From assembly GCA_024234815.1 (NCBI GenBank), contig JACKNO010000001.1, forward strand, positions 806,001 to 870,000: DNA of 64,000 nucleotides. Direction: 5' to 3'. Source of the DNA: Pseudomonadales bacterium (lineage in GTDB: Bacteria; Pseudomonadota; Gammaproteobacteria; Pseudomonadales; Halieaceae). Positions 44,103 through 53,399 of this stretch are shown piece by piece. Position 1 is the first letter of the stretch. Each line of letters starts with the position of its first letter. Below the pieces are notes generated by a model. That model saw only the letters and a list, made by a program, of their open reading frames with translations. It ran no database searches and was not told where the DNA came from. A program made the translations under genes and the position numbers.

Positions 44103-44834
44103 TCAGTCCTCAGCTGCTCTCACGCGGTGACACAGGCAGAACCAGAAATCTCCGCAATCAAAATAGTAGCCACTGTAACGGGGGTGGGCAAAACCGTTAC
44201 CGGATTCCAGTGTGCTGAGGGCGCTGAAGGTGCCGTTAGCGGGATTCAGGGCAATGTCAATGGATCTGAAGTCAATACCCTTCTGTCGTTCTGCTGGAAG
44301 AGCCTTGAAAATCGACTCTTTTGCGCAGAAGGAAAGCGCTGGATCGAGCTGCTGGTGATTCCGGTACTCATTGGCTGAGAGAAACTTCCTCACCGCGTTG
44401 TGGCTGAACCTCGCCTTCTTCTCCATGTCTATGCCCACAGCGCCGACGCGGGAATCATTTGCAGCCACCACCAGCGTCAGGCCCAGGCAGTGGGTAATGC
44501 TTGTGCTGACGCCTTGTGGCCATCCCGTTTGAACCGGTACATCCTGTTCTAGCCTGGCACCGCCTGGCGCCACTTTGTCCAGCAGGCCTCGAAGCAGACG
44601 TCGCGCGTTTGAACTTTCCCTGGTGCGATTTGCGCCCAGCCCGGTGTCGGACAGGGGCTGTCGGGAAAGCGTGGGGCCGGATAATCGTGGCTGCCAACAA
44701 GCGTCGATATGCAGAACGATCGGCCTGTCATTCGCAGCAGGTATTTCAAAGCGGGAGCCTGGAAAGGGCCTGGTGAAGGACAGGGAGCCGTAGCAGGTAT
44801 CCAGATTCACGGTGCCGTGATTACCTTCTGGCAT
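44103..44834 (-). CDS. 4'-phosphopantetheinyl transferase (EntD/Sfp type)
   Basis: A 243-residue phosphopantetheinyl transferase. The core reads VGAVGIDMEKKARF with Asp136 and Glu138 for Mg2+, then FLSANEY and LSFCAKESIFKALP, the (W/F)xxKE(A/S) motif with Lys172 and Glu173. It moves the phosphopantetheine arm from CoA to the Ser of a carrier protein. The ACP gene is 36 nt upstream on the same strand, which makes ACP the natural partner. It is the last gene of the AAC(3)-FkbH-ACP-PPTase run. The length and the GID-xE layout place it with the EntD group. Confidence 0.9.
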   Translation of the reverse strand: MPEGNHGTVNLDTCYGSLSFTRPFPGSRFEIPAANDRPIVLHIDACWQPRLSGPTLSRQPLSDTGLGANRTRESSNARRLLRGLLDKVAPGGARLEQDVPVQTGWPQGVSTSITHCLGLTLVVAANDSRVGAVGIDMEKKARFSHNAVRKFLSANEYRNHQQLDPALSFCAKESIFKALPAERQKGIDFRSIDIALNPANGTFSALSTLESGNGFAHPRYSGYYFDCGDFWFCLCHRVRAAED

Positions 44835-44870
44835 GGGGGAGGGTGCCTGTGATCGCCGGTAACCTGCCGC

Positions 44871-45107
44871 TCAGCTGCCGAGCTTGGCCATTACGGATTC
44901 AGTGAGTTTCTCAATGGTGTTCAATTCCGATATTTCTTCGGGAGAGAATTCAACGTCGTACAGGTCTTCCAGGGTTGCGATAATCATCACCTGAGCGGCG
45001 GAATCCCAGTTGGCAACGGGTTTGTCGGGGATCACTTCGTCGAGGTCATTGAAGGTTATATCCGCGATGGTCTCCCGGACTTTCAGTTGTACTTCCGATT
45101 CATCCAT
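44871..45107 (-). CDS. Acyl carrier protein
   Basis: A 78-residue acidic carrier protein. The phosphopantetheine Ser is Ser36 in NWDSAAQVMII; the usual DSL is DSA here. Helix II (ATLEDLYDVEF) and the acidic residues match ACPs. The start at 45107 has GGAGATA ahead, and it overlaps the 3' end of the FkbH gene by 8 nt, a sign of coupling. It is unlike the housekeeping AcpP, so it is a dedicated carrier. The ACP is expected to take a phosphopantetheine from the adjacent transferase and a glyceryl group from FkbH (inference). Confidence 0.85.
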   Translation of the reverse strand: MDESEVQLKVRETIADITFNDLDEVIPDKPVANWDSAAQVMIIATLEDLYDVEFSPEEISELNTIEKLTESVMAKLGS

Positions 45108-46986
45108 TTCGTATCTCCAGTTTTGATATGTATTCGGCGCTGGCATCGGAATCCCCCAAAAGCCGGGAATAGGATACCGTGCCAGCTCCGGCAGCTTGTC
45201 CGGTAAAGCCCTTGTCTGCGTAGAAATTCGCGAACGGTTCGTTCTTCCGGCTTGCGATGAATACCGCCTCAAGCCCGGTCTTGCCCGCCCTGATTGCTTC
45301 ATGGGCGAGGAAAGTCATGAAGTCAGTCTCTATTTCCCGGCCCAGAATTCTACAACTCATCAGGAAGTTCTCAATATTCCAGCGCTCGCCGAGATCTTTC
45401 ACAAAGGCGAGCCCCACCAGGCCGCTGTCGCCGAGTTTGTCGGCCACCGAAATGCTGAAGACCGCGCAGGCGGGGTCAGACATCCACTGGGCTACCTCGG
45501 ATTCCTCCAGCCTGACCGTGGCCATGTTGAACTGATTGGTTCGCTGGGTCAGTTGCGAAATTCGCGACACTTCCTGCCGGTTGTTCCTGGTGACCGTGAT
45601 TACCTGCTCAAGGCTGCGGATAAAATCCTCTACGCTGGTGAATGCGGAGCGTTCGGAGCGGCGCTTGCGTTCGGTATAGTATGCATCCCCCCTGAAACGG
45701 TCGGTGTCACTCACGGAAAGCTTTCCCAGTGCCCGGGTTGCGAGTATCCGGGAGCGGAAGTTGGCACCGTTTTTGGGGAAGTGAATACAGGTGACCTCCG
45801 GCAGTAACTGCTTCACTTTCTCGATCTCAAGAATGTTGTCATCGATAAAAACCATGTGATCGGGGGTGATGTTGATCTCACTGGAAATCTCCTGGATATT
45901 CAGGCTCTTTTCATTCCAGTTGCTTTTGATGGCCGCGAAGTGTCTTTCACGCAGGAGCAGGTCGCTTTTCTCGGCCAGTGCCTGCAGCACATCCTCCTGG
46001 TTGTTTTTGCTGCATATAGCCAGCAGGAACCCGCGTGAATACAGCTCCAGCAGAAAGCTCTGGAACTCGCGGTGGACGTTTCCGGGAAAGCTGTCCCCGC
46101 AGGAGATACCTTCGATGCCGTCTTCACCGAGTACGCCACCCCACAGGGTATTGTCCAGGTCGACGACTATGCACTTCTTCGCTCCCTTGACCAGGGTCCG
46201 GGTGACGTAGGCCAGTTGCTCGGCAATAATGCAGTAGGCATTCTGGGAGAAGGGCGAATGGGCATAGAAGCGCATCTTTTCGTCGAATACCGAAGTCCTC
46301 GTCTGGGCCAGCAGCTGGTCCTCCACCAGCATGACGAAACCGGCGTCGAGTTCCTTGAGTATCTTGTAGAAGCTATTGTTGAGCGCTACCGCCAGGGCCC
46401 TGGCTTCATTTTCGACGCCCATCACCAACTGCGGGGTGGAGAAGCAAGACGGCAGAATTTCCCGCACTACAATTTTTGCCCTGGGGTTGGTGCGATGGCT
46501 GACAAAAGCTTCGACAAGGTCGGAAAACAGTTCCTGTGCCTGCTCCAGCAAAACATTCCTGTCATCCTGGTTCAGCCCGTAGAAGCCCGCAGTCGCCGCG
46601 GGGAACAGATCTTCCAGTTGCAGGTCGAGGAAGACGATTTCGGGGTCGAACCGGTACAGGCCGCTGCCTGGAGCCAGCAGCTCCTGTCGGAGCTGGTTGT
46701 ACAGTGGTTTGTATAGCTCCAGATTCAAGCCGTCCAGGAACATGTGGGAGTTCAGGTAGAAATCCAGGCTGTCGTTGTTGTAGGTGGACAGGTTGGCAAT
46801 CTTCACGCGGCTGCTGCAATAAAAGTCCGACAGTTCTGGGTTGCGTGTGAGAAAGCTGTTGAGCTTGAGATATAGCCTGGCGTTGGCTTCCGTTGTGAGG
46901 CTTTCACGCAAGCTGTCCAGCGCGGGAAAGTTGAGTTCTTTCTCCTCGTACCCGCGCTTCAACAAGTCAAGTTGTTCTTCGATCAT
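45100..46986 (-). CDS. FkbH-like HAD protein
   Basis: A 628-residue FkbH-type protein. The HAD motif KCIVVDLDNTLWGGVLGEDG is at about 271-290, with Asp276 and Asp278. A N-terminal domain of about 260 residues has an SGNH-like character (the SRVKIANLSTYN start, then IVVREILPS). The C-terminal part, with a VADKLGDSGLVGLAFV strand, reads as an acyltransferase-like (GNAT) domain. FkbH proteins take 1,3-bisphosphoglycerate and load a glyceryl group onto an ACP. The ACP gene follows with an 8-nt overlap, in agreement with this. The same type occurs in tetronate, ansamycin and some cell-surface glycan loci. Confidence 0.85.
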   Translation of the reverse strand: MIEEQLDLLKRGYEEKELNFPALDSLRESLTTEANARLYLKLNSFLTRNPELSDFYCSSRVKIANLSTYNNDSLDFYLNSHMFLDGLNLELYKPLYNQLRQELLAPGSGLYRFDPEIVFLDLQLEDLFPAATAGFYGLNQDDRNVLLEQAQELFSDLVEAFVSHRTNPRAKIVVREILPSCFSTPQLVMGVENEARALAVALNNSFYKILKELDAGFVMLVEDQLLAQTRTSVFDEKMRFYAHSPFSQNAYCIIAEQLAYVTRTLVKGAKKCIVVDLDNTLWGGVLGEDGIEGISCGDSFPGNVHREFQSFLLELYSRGFLLAICSKNNQEDVLQALAEKSDLLLRERHFAAIKSNWNEKSLNIQEISSEINITPDHMVFIDDNILEIEKVKQLLPEVTCIHFPKNGANFRSRILATRALGKLSVSDTDRFRGDAYYTERKRRSERSAFTSVEDFIRSLEQVITVTRNNRQEVSRISQLTQRTNQFNMATVRLEESEVAQWMSDPACAVFSISVADKLGDSGLVGLAFVKDLGERWNIENFLMSCRILGREIETDFMTFLAHEAIRAGKTGLEAVFIASRKNEPFANFYADKGFTGQAAGAGTVSYSRLLGDSDASAEYISKLEIRNG

Positions 46987-47044
46987 CTGCGTCCCATGAC
47001 GTTTGCGATATTTGTGTCTTGTCCAGCTCGGACAGTGTCGTAAG

Positions 47045-47950
47045 CTAGGGTTTGTTGTACAGGGTTATGCCTTTGGCCGCCGCCGCCAATAGTGCATCGG
47101 TCACGTCCCCGGCGCGGGTGGAGAACATTGGAACGCCGTGGAACTTCCACTCGCGCAAGGTCCCCGAATCCATGATTTTGCGCAGCTTCCAGATATCGAA
47201 CTCCCAATCGGTCTGGAAGCCGCCCACCTGCATTTCAACAAGTTCGTCACCGTCCTTGAGGGTTATCAGCCTGGGGGCAGACTGGCTCTTCTCTACGGGG
47301 AAATCATCCCCGAGCAGCGACTCGACATGGTGCGCCTGGGTGAGGACCTGGAAGCTTTTGCCGATGCCGATAATATGGGCGTTGTGTATCGCCATGAAAT
47401 CGAATGGTGTGCCGCGGCCCATACCGGTGGGCGACTGTTCCTGATTTCGTACGATAGATTCCGCCAGTGGCCCCAGCGCCGCGACCCGATACGCGGGGTG
47501 CCTGCTGACATGTGCGCCTTTGGTCCTGCGGAAAAGCTCGGTGATAAGACCCATCTGCGAGGGGGTTCTTCTGACATTGAAGACAGCCGGTTCCTGCTTG
47601 CCCGATGCAAAAGACTGCCGCACCGGGTCCTGGAAGACGAAAGCGGGCATTACCAGGGTGGTTCGCGAGCCACAATATTCGATGAGGCCATTGAGCAACT
47701 CGATAGCGGTGCCCTGGTACATCGGAAACAGGCTGTTGACCGAGCTGTGTACCATAAGGATATCAACGTCGCTTCCGATTCTGGAATTGATTTCCTGGAG
47801 CAGGTCCGCCGTGGAGAATTTGCCGTTTCTGAGGAGAATCAGCGGCTCGAGCTTGCGCTTGGCGGCATAGTATTTGCTCCTCGCCGCGAGAAAGTGCGCG
47901 GGCTTGAGGTGGCGCAGGAACTGTTTTGAGGCAAGTTCAACAAGGTTCAT
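47045..47950 (-). CDS. AAC(3)-family N-acyltransferase
   Basis: A 301-residue protein of the Antibiotic_NAT (AAC(3)) family, which moves an acyl group from CoA or another thioester to an amine. Landmarks are DILMVHSSVNSLFP, TTLVMPAFVFQDP, the SQMGLITELFRR stretch and HVSRHPAYRVAALGP with the conserved His residues, then IIGIGKSFQVLTQAHHVE. The family includes aminoglycoside 3-N-acetyltransferases but also many enzymes in surface-glycan clusters that acylate amino sugars. Being the first gene of a run with FkbH and ACP makes a biosynthetic role more likely than drug resistance. The start at 47950 has no strong RBS. Confidence 0.85.
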   Translation of the reverse strand: MNLVELASKQFLRHLKPAHFLAARSKYYAAKRKLEPLILLRNGKFSTADLLQEINSRIGSDVDILMVHSSVNSLFPMYQGTAIELLNGLIEYCGSRTTLVMPAFVFQDPVRQSFASGKQEPAVFNVRRTPSQMGLITELFRRTKGAHVSRHPAYRVAALGPLAESIVRNQEQSPTGMGRGTPFDFMAIHNAHIIGIGKSFQVLTQAHHVESLLGDDFPVEKSQSAPRLITLKDGDELVEMQVGGFQTDWEFDIWKLRKIMDSGTLREWKFHGVPMFSTRAGDVTDALLAAAAKGITLYNKP

Positions 47951-48280
47951 TGTGCGGGTATCAATGTGTTGGGGCCGGGTTTGTCACAACCCCGGCGTTA
48001 TCAGCATTCTCGCCATTATTCCCTGAATGGGCAAAGGTTGGTATTCATTTACCGGGGCTTGCGTCTACAAAACGCCGTAACTGTGAACTGGGTTGTTTTT
48101 TTTTCGAGGTGCGCAAAGGATAATATCGGGCGCCGTGCGGGTCTCAGCCCCGCTTGGTGAGATAGCCCCGGTGCCATGTGTACGGGGTATCGAAACACCC
48201 GGCCAGGGTATCTCCTTGCACTGTTGCGGGGACCTGCTGGTCGAGCATACGGCTATGGAACAGCGGTATATGGGACAAAT
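47951..48280. other. 330-nt divergent intergenic region of the ACP locus
   Basis: No gene is supported here. It probably holds the promoters of the AAC(3) gene and the MaoC-ketoreductase gene. A T9 run lies near 48095-48104 and a TAATAT -10-like hexamer at 48121-48126; a -35 at a good distance is not clear. Confidence 0.4.
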
Positions 48281-49675
48281 ATGAAAACCTTCTGTGCGAA
48301 TGATCAGCAGCGTTTCTCCCGCCTGTCCGGTGATCTCAATCCGGTTCACCTCGATCCCCAGGCCGGCCGGTATAGCCCCTGGGGCAAGGTGGTCGTGCAT
48401 GGCATTGCGCAACTGCTGTGGCTGCTGGATGAGTGGTGCGCGGGCAGGTCAGGAGATATCTGCCTCGTTGCCCTGAAAGTCCGCTTTATCAAGGGTCTGG
48501 GGCTGGGGGAAGCGGTTTCGCTCAGAATAGATGCCGATGAACCCCCGGTCGCCACCCTTAGCCTGGTAAATGACCAGGGGGCACCGGTTCTGAAATGCCG
48601 GCTTCACTATCGGCCCTGTCAGGCCAACACCGCTACTGCACTGCCCACCGCCGCCGCCGACCACAATGCGGTGATGCCGCGCGCTATCGACGAGACCGAT
48701 GTGATTGGCAGTCGGGAACAGCTGGGCCTGTCGATTGATCCGGCGTTGCTGGCGCTGCTGTATCCACGACTCGCCGTATCCTGCGATCGGCAACAGCTGG
48801 CGTTCCTGCTCAATACCACGAAGTATGTCGGCAATGTCTGGCCGGGAGCGAGGTCCATCTACCAGGGCCTGGAGGCGGATTTTGCCGATGCCCCGGGCGG
48901 CGCGGAAGCAGTCGAATACGAGATTGTCCGGGTCGACCCGAAACTGTCGTTGACCCACGTAGATATTCGTTGCGCGTTCGCCACCGGCAAGCTCACCGCC
49001 TTTTTTCGCCCGGCTCCGGTGCCGCAGGCATCGCTGGAGGAAATGGCGACGCTGGTCACTCCCGGTCAGTTTGGCGGCAGGCGGGCACTTGTCATAGGTG
49101 GCTCCCAGGGTATCGGGGCGGCCATCTGGAAACTGCTTGCCGCGGGCGGTGCGGAGGTTCTGTTGACCTACAACTCCAGTGAAAAACTTGCCAGCGAGGC
49201 GGCTACGGAGGCGCGCGCCCGGGGACTGTCTGTAAACTGCATGCAACTGGACGTTTGCGCACCCGGCGACGCGGCGATGTCCGCGCTGCGCGAGTTTGAA
49301 CCCACGCACGTGTATTACCTGGCGACGCCTTTCATTTTCCGGGGTTCAGCGGACTACTTCAGCAGCGCACTGTTCGCGGAATTCAACGCGGTCTACATCG
49401 AGGGGTTTTATCGGATATTCCAGGCCCTGGCTGCCTCGGCCGGCTACTTCCTGGTGCCGTCGTCCACAGCCCTGGACAGCAACGTGCCCGACATGATGGA
49501 GTACACGATGTCCAAACTGGCGATGGAGGGTATGGCCCGGGCGCTCGCCGCGAGGCACGCGGGTGTGCGGGTGGCATGTCCCCGCTTGCCGCGAATACGC
49601 ACCGAGCAGACGAACAGCCTTATAAAGGTCGACGAAAAAAGCGCGACAGAGGTGGCGCTGGGCATTCTCGGCTGA
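48281..49675 (+). CDS. MaoC-like hot-dog / SDR ketoreductase fusion
   Basis: A 464-residue fusion protein. The N-terminus is a MaoC/R-hydratase hot-dog domain with the hydratase motif GDLNPVHLD (Asp18, His23). A less conserved middle part follows. The C-terminal SDR domain starts at about residue 265 with VIGGSQGIGAAIWKL, and a YTMSKLAME motif supplies the Tyr/Lys pair. The protein could hydrate/dehydrate and reduce an acyl thioester on CoA or ACP. The start at 48281 follows GGGACA. It is divergent from the AAC(3)-FkbH-ACP-PPTase run, and with it could convert an acyl-ACP intermediate. Confidence 0.8.
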   Translation: MKTFCANDQQRFSRLSGDLNPVHLDPQAGRYSPWGKVVVHGIAQLLWLLDEWCAGRSGDICLVALKVRFIKGLGLGEAVSLRIDADEPPVATLSLVNDQGAPVLKCRLHYRPCQANTATALPTAAADHNAVMPRAIDETDVIGSREQLGLSIDPALLALLYPRLAVSCDRQQLAFLLNTTKYVGNVWPGARSIYQGLEADFADAPGGAEAVEYEIVRVDPKLSLTHVDIRCAFATGKLTAFFRPAPVPQASLEEMATLVTPGQFGGRRALVIGGSQGIGAAIWKLLAAGGAEVLLTYNSSEKLASEAATEARARGLSVNCMQLDVCAPGDAAMSALREFEPTHVYYLATPFIFRGSADYFSSALFAEFNAVYIEGFYRIFQALAASAGYFLVPSSTALDSNVPDMMEYTMSKLAMEGMARALAARHAGVRVACPRLPRIRTEQTNSLIKVDEKSATEVALGILG

Positions 49676-49682
49676 GCGCTGG

Positions 49683-50537
49683 TCAGGCAGCCGGTTCCGG
49701 CGACTGGCGCCGGGTATTGCGCTGCCTGGCCCAGCGCCGGGCTTCGGCACTGCTTACCCAGTTGATGGCGTTGAGCAACAGCTTGCGGAACATCGGGTTG
49801 TCGTAAGCGCTTTTACTGTCGCCGGACTGCAGGTATACGATAGGGCTGTTGCGATAGTGTTTCGCCCAGGCGACCAGGTTGGAACCCGTCGGATGAGTCC
49901 AGTTCTCCCTGCTGAACATGCTGCCCCCGACGGCCTGGCTGGCGGAGTAGAAATTCGTATCCCGAAAAGCGTAGTCGCTGCGTAACAGTGGAATCACATC
50001 CTGCTCGAACACGTGGGATAGGTATAGTTCATCGGTAAGGGTGAAACTTTCCGGCAGACCCGTGAGCACCGGGTGGGCGCCTTGTGCGGTAAGAGTGTGG
50101 GTGACCTCGTGGCGATATCCGGAATCCGGGAAACAGTGCCCGCGAACCTCGCCGGCGCGGTACAGGAATTTTCCGCCCACTATGTCCGCGTACTCGGGCC
50201 ACGCGGGCCATGCGGCAATGGCGTGATGGAGAAACACGAAACCGTGACCGATCTCCAGCAGGTCGAGAAAGTCGTTCCTGAATTTTTCCGGAGGCTCGAG
50301 AAACTGCGGGGCGTCGTCCGCCAGGAAGTCCAGCCCCGGCATGTCGTAAAGAATGAAGGCGTCATAGTCTGCGGCGTGTCGCGGTTCGAAGAACAGCTGG
50401 CAGGCGGGTTGCTCGATGGCGCAGCTTGCAACCGTGCTCATTGCGTCGAACATGGCAAAAAAGTCGTCTCGATTGAACGGGTGCCCCCGGGTCATCACCA
50501 GGGTGCGAAGTTTCTGCTGGCTGTCGGAAGCAGGCAT
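49683..50537 (-). CDS. ThuA-like domain protein
   Basis: A 284-residue ThuA-type protein, which has a class I glutamine-amidotransferase-like fold. Landmarks are DYDAFILYDMPGLDFL, FVFLHHAIAAWPAWPEYADIVGG with the FLHHA turn, and DELYLS with VIPLLRSD. The start at 50537 is the first good one; the frame upstream runs into the divergent aspartate kinase gene. The family is linked to sugar (trehalose) use and to unknown roles. The residues of the GATase triad are not conserved, as is usual in ThuA. It ends convergent to the MaoC-ketoreductase gene. Confidence 0.8.
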   Translation of the reverse strand: MPASDSQQKLRTLVMTRGHPFNRDDFFAMFDAMSTVASCAIEQPACQLFFEPRHAADYDAFILYDMPGLDFLADDAPQFLEPPEKFRNDFLDLLEIGHGFVFLHHAIAAWPAWPEYADIVGGKFLYRAGEVRGHCFPDSGYRHEVTHTLTAQGAHPVLTGLPESFTLTDELYLSHVFEQDVIPLLRSDYAFRDTNFYSASQAVGGSMFSRENWTHPTGSNLVAWAKHYRNSPIVYLQSGDSKSAYDNPMFRKLLLNAINWVSSAEARRWARQRNTRRQSPEPAA

Positions 50538-50685
50538 GGCGGGACGCGGCTGTGGAAGAACACGGCTGGAAGTATACGGGCTGCACAGTCCGTCACGCCA
50601 ACCTTTAGTGGCGAGTCGGATTTCAGTAGACTGTAGCGCTGATAAGCCGCGCCATCCCGGCGCCAGGCGAGACAAGAGGCATCCG

Positions 50686-52077
50686 GTGGTGAAAAATAGC
50701 GATGGGTCCGGTGGACGCCGGGAAGGCGGCGCGGAGCAACGGATCGTCTGCAAGTTCGGTGGTTCCAGTCTTGCCAGTGCCGCCCAGTTACGCAAGGTCA
50801 GGGCCATCATTGAAGCCGACGAGCGCCGGCGCATTATTGTGCCGTCCGCGCCGGGTAAGCGCGACTCCACCGATACCAAGATCACCGACCTGTTATACCT
50901 GTGTCACCACGCGGCCAGTGTCGGTGCGGACTTTGCCGGGCCATTCGCGCAGGTTGCCGAGCGTTTCCTGGCGATTGAGCAGGAACTGGGTATAGAACCC
51001 TTTCTCGCGGGGCACCTGCAGCAGTTTCGAGAGGCCATGTCGCCGGATATCAGTGCGGATTATGTGGCCTCCAGGGGCGAACATTTCAGCGCTCTACTGC
51101 TGGCCGCCTGGCTGGACGCGGAGTTTGTCGAGCCGGCCGAGTGCATTGTGATAGGCGCCAATGGGCTGGTGGATGAGCAGACCTGGGAGTTGCTGGGTGC
51201 GCGCCTGGCGGACCCGGCGAAACGCTATGTCATTCCCGGCTTTTATGGGCGGGATGCCGAAGGGCACATCCGGACATTCTCCCGTGGCGGCTCGGATGTG
51301 AGCGGTGCGGTCGCTGCCCGCGCCGCGAACTGCATGCTTTACGAAAACTGGACGGATGTCTCCGGCCTGTTGATGGCAGACCCGCGGATCGTGGACAAGC
51401 CGCGGCCAATGCAGGAGGTGACCTACGCGGAGATTCGCGAACTGTCCTACATGGGAGCGAGTGTGCTGCACGAGGAGGCCATGGCCCCGGTGCGTGAGGT
51501 CGGCATTCCCGTCAATATTCGCAATACCAACGACCCTTCGCATCCCGGCACGCGCATTGTCGCCGAGCTTTCACCGGCAGAGGTGGCCAGTACCCAGATA
51601 GCCGGGATTGCCGGTAAGACCAGCTTCGCCATGATCACCATCGGCAAGAACCTGATGAACCGCGAGGTAGGCTTTGTCTATCGACTGCTGGGCGTATTTG
51701 AGCGCAACGGCATTCCTTTCGAGCACTGCCCTTCAAGTATCGATAGCGTGAGCGTGATAGTGGAAGCCAGCTGGCTGGAAGGCCGCGCCGAGCAACTGCT
51801 GGAGGAAATCCGCCGTACTCTGGAGCCCGACGAGATCGACTATGTACCGGGCATCGCATTGATCGCTATTGTCGGAGAGGAGATGGCCCACACGCCCGGA
51901 ATCGCGGCCAGGGTGTTTGCCGCGCTGGCCGGTGCGGCGGTCAATGTGCAACTCATCAACCAGGGAGCCTCGGAATTGAACATCATTGTCGGCGTGGCGC
52001 CCGAGGATTACCCGCAGGCTGTGCGGTCCATTTACGACGCGTTTATCGGGCAGGCGGGACCTGGTCGTAGCCAGTGA
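50686..52077 (+). CDS. Aspartate kinase
   Basis: A 463-residue aspartokinase, which makes aspartyl phosphate from Asp and ATP, the first step to Lys, Thr and Met. The N-terminal CKFGGSSLAS motif and the RIIVPSAPGKRD loop are present, as are FSRGGSDVSGAVAA and LYENWTDVSGLLMADPR. Two ACT domains follow from about residue 310. It is the type with a long region between the kinase motifs, as in the lysine-sensitive forms. The start is a GTG at 50686 or 50689 with GAGG upstream. It is a single gene, with no other amino-acid gene next to it, and is divergent from the ThuA gene. Confidence 0.9.
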   Translation: MVKNSDGSGGRREGGAEQRIVCKFGGSSLASAAQLRKVRAIIEADERRRIIVPSAPGKRDSTDTKITDLLYLCHHAASVGADFAGPFAQVAERFLAIEQELGIEPFLAGHLQQFREAMSPDISADYVASRGEHFSALLLAAWLDAEFVEPAECIVIGANGLVDEQTWELLGARLADPAKRYVIPGFYGRDAEGHIRTFSRGGSDVSGAVAARAANCMLYENWTDVSGLLMADPRIVDKPRPMQEVTYAEIRELSYMGASVLHEEAMAPVREVGIPVNIRNTNDPSHPGTRIVAELSPAEVASTQIAGIAGKTSFAMITIGKNLMNREVGFVYRLLGVFERNGIPFEHCPSSIDSVSVIVEASWLEGRAEQLLEEIRRTLEPDEIDYVPGIALIAIVGEEMAHTPGIAARVFAALAGAAVNVQLINQGASELNIIVGVAPEDYPQAVRSIYDAFIGQAGPGRSQ

Positions 52078-52138
52078 CGGATACCGGGTCCTGCCGCAAG
52101 CGGGTAAAATTCAGGGTATCGCGCGGGCAGCGACCCCG

Positions 52139-53248
52139 CTAACGCGCAAATGACTCGCGGAACCTGGAACCGATGCGCTCGACCAGCGCCAGGAGCTGCA
52201 CTATCCAGTTGTGCCACCAATGCTTTTTACGCTCGGTAACGGTGGACAGTAGCATTGCCGAAAGAAAGGTCAGGCAAACTGCAATCACATAGCGGCCAAT
52301 ATCCGGCTCGATCGAGGCGAAGACCGCGCTGAAAAACCACAACAGCGGCTGGTGGAACAGGTAGATGGAAAACGTGGCCCCGGCCAGGTAGCGGACCGCG
52401 ACCTCGAAACGCCTCGGCGGTTGCCCCACCCGGGCCAATAAGGTTTTCATCGCCACGAAATGCAGGGACAGAACCACACCCAGGTAATAATCGCTTACAA
52501 ACTGACGGCTGAAAGCGAGCTGGGTATGGCGTTCTTCACCCATGAGCTGTTCCAGAAAGTTGGATCCCGCCTCGGCCATGGAATAGTGGATGTAACAGTA
52601 GCCGCCGGCAATGGACAGAAGCAGGTACAGCCAGCCTGCCCAGAGCGGCAAGTCGGCGGCATGCCTGGAGCGGTAGACCCGCACGCCCATCCACCAGACC
52701 GGCAACAGCAGCAGTATTTTTGGGCCAAGCAGCAGGCAGAGCAGCAGGAACACGCAGAGGCGGCGCCTGCCTTCGAAAAAGAACAGCACGCCGAATAATA
52801 CGTAGTACCAGACCTCGTAGTTGAGCGACCAGTAGGGGGTGTTGGAGAATAGCTGGATGCTAAGTGTCCATATCTCGTTGAGGAAGAAACTGCTGGTGAC
52901 CGCCCTGAGGATGGGCTGGCTCCAGGCCTGGTACGCGTCGGGATACACCGCTTCACTGATAGAGAATCCGGCGCTGTCCAGCAACCAGGTGAAGGCGATC
53001 GCGGGAATTGCCACCGAGAAAATACGGGCCCCCCGGGCAATCATGAAGCCTCGAAAATCCTGCTCGCGGGTATCTGCGACGTAGGCGATGACGAAACCTG
53101 ACAACACGAAAAAAATGACAACGGCCTCATGCCCGAGGCTGGTTATGACGTATCCTGGCCGGTAGATCCAGTTGGCGTGGTAGAACAGGACGAGCATCGC
53201 GGCCAGGAACCTTACTGCATCAAGGTAGAGTGAGAAAGCCCGGGACAT
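52139..53248 (-). CDS. Acyltransferase 3 family membrane protein (OafA/YrhL type)
   Basis: A 369-residue membrane acyltransferase with about ten spans. The start YLDAVRFLAAMLVLFYHANWI holds the family's conserved His, and VIFFVLSGFVIAY and GFMIARGARIF follow. The family O-acylates sugars of surface glycans or other extracytoplasmic substrates. ATG 53248 is preferred over 53272. It is divergent from a polysaccharide-deacetylase-like gene and in a region of methyltransferases that could decorate a glycan (inference). It is also 4.5 kb from the ACP locus. Confidence 0.85.
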   Translation of the reverse strand: MSRAFSLYLDAVRFLAAMLVLFYHANWIYRPGYVITSLGHEAVVIFFVLSGFVIAYVADTREQDFRGFMIARGARIFSVAIPAIAFTWLLDSAGFSISEAVYPDAYQAWSQPILRAVTSSFFLNEIWTLSIQLFSNTPYWSLNYEVWYYVLFGVLFFFEGRRRLCVFLLLCLLLGPKILLLLPVWWMGVRVYRSRHAADLPLWAGWLYLLLSIAGGYCYIHYSMAEAGSNFLEQLMGEERHTQLAFSRQFVSDYYLGVVLSLHFVAMKTLLARVGQPPRRFEVAVRYLAGATFSIYLFHQPLLWFFSAVFASIEPDIGRYVIAVCLTFLSAMLLSTVTERKKHWWHNWIVQLLALVERIGSRFRESFAR

Positions 53249-53399
53249 CGCGCCTGCCTGTGTGAATTTCACCGTAAAGTTTATGCTAGTATCCCGTGAT
53301 GCACTAGGACAGGCGGGTTCTTTTGCGAGTCAACTCACACTCTGGGCTGTATGCTTTTCAGGGCTTTGGCCGAAATCCAATAACGGTTGGGCGAGTAAC

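Noticed and set aside
47045..47950. Aminoglycoside resistance gene
   Set aside because: It is in a run with FkbH, ACP and PPTase; the AAC(3) fold is shared by biosynthetic N-acyltransferases, so resistance is not the best call.
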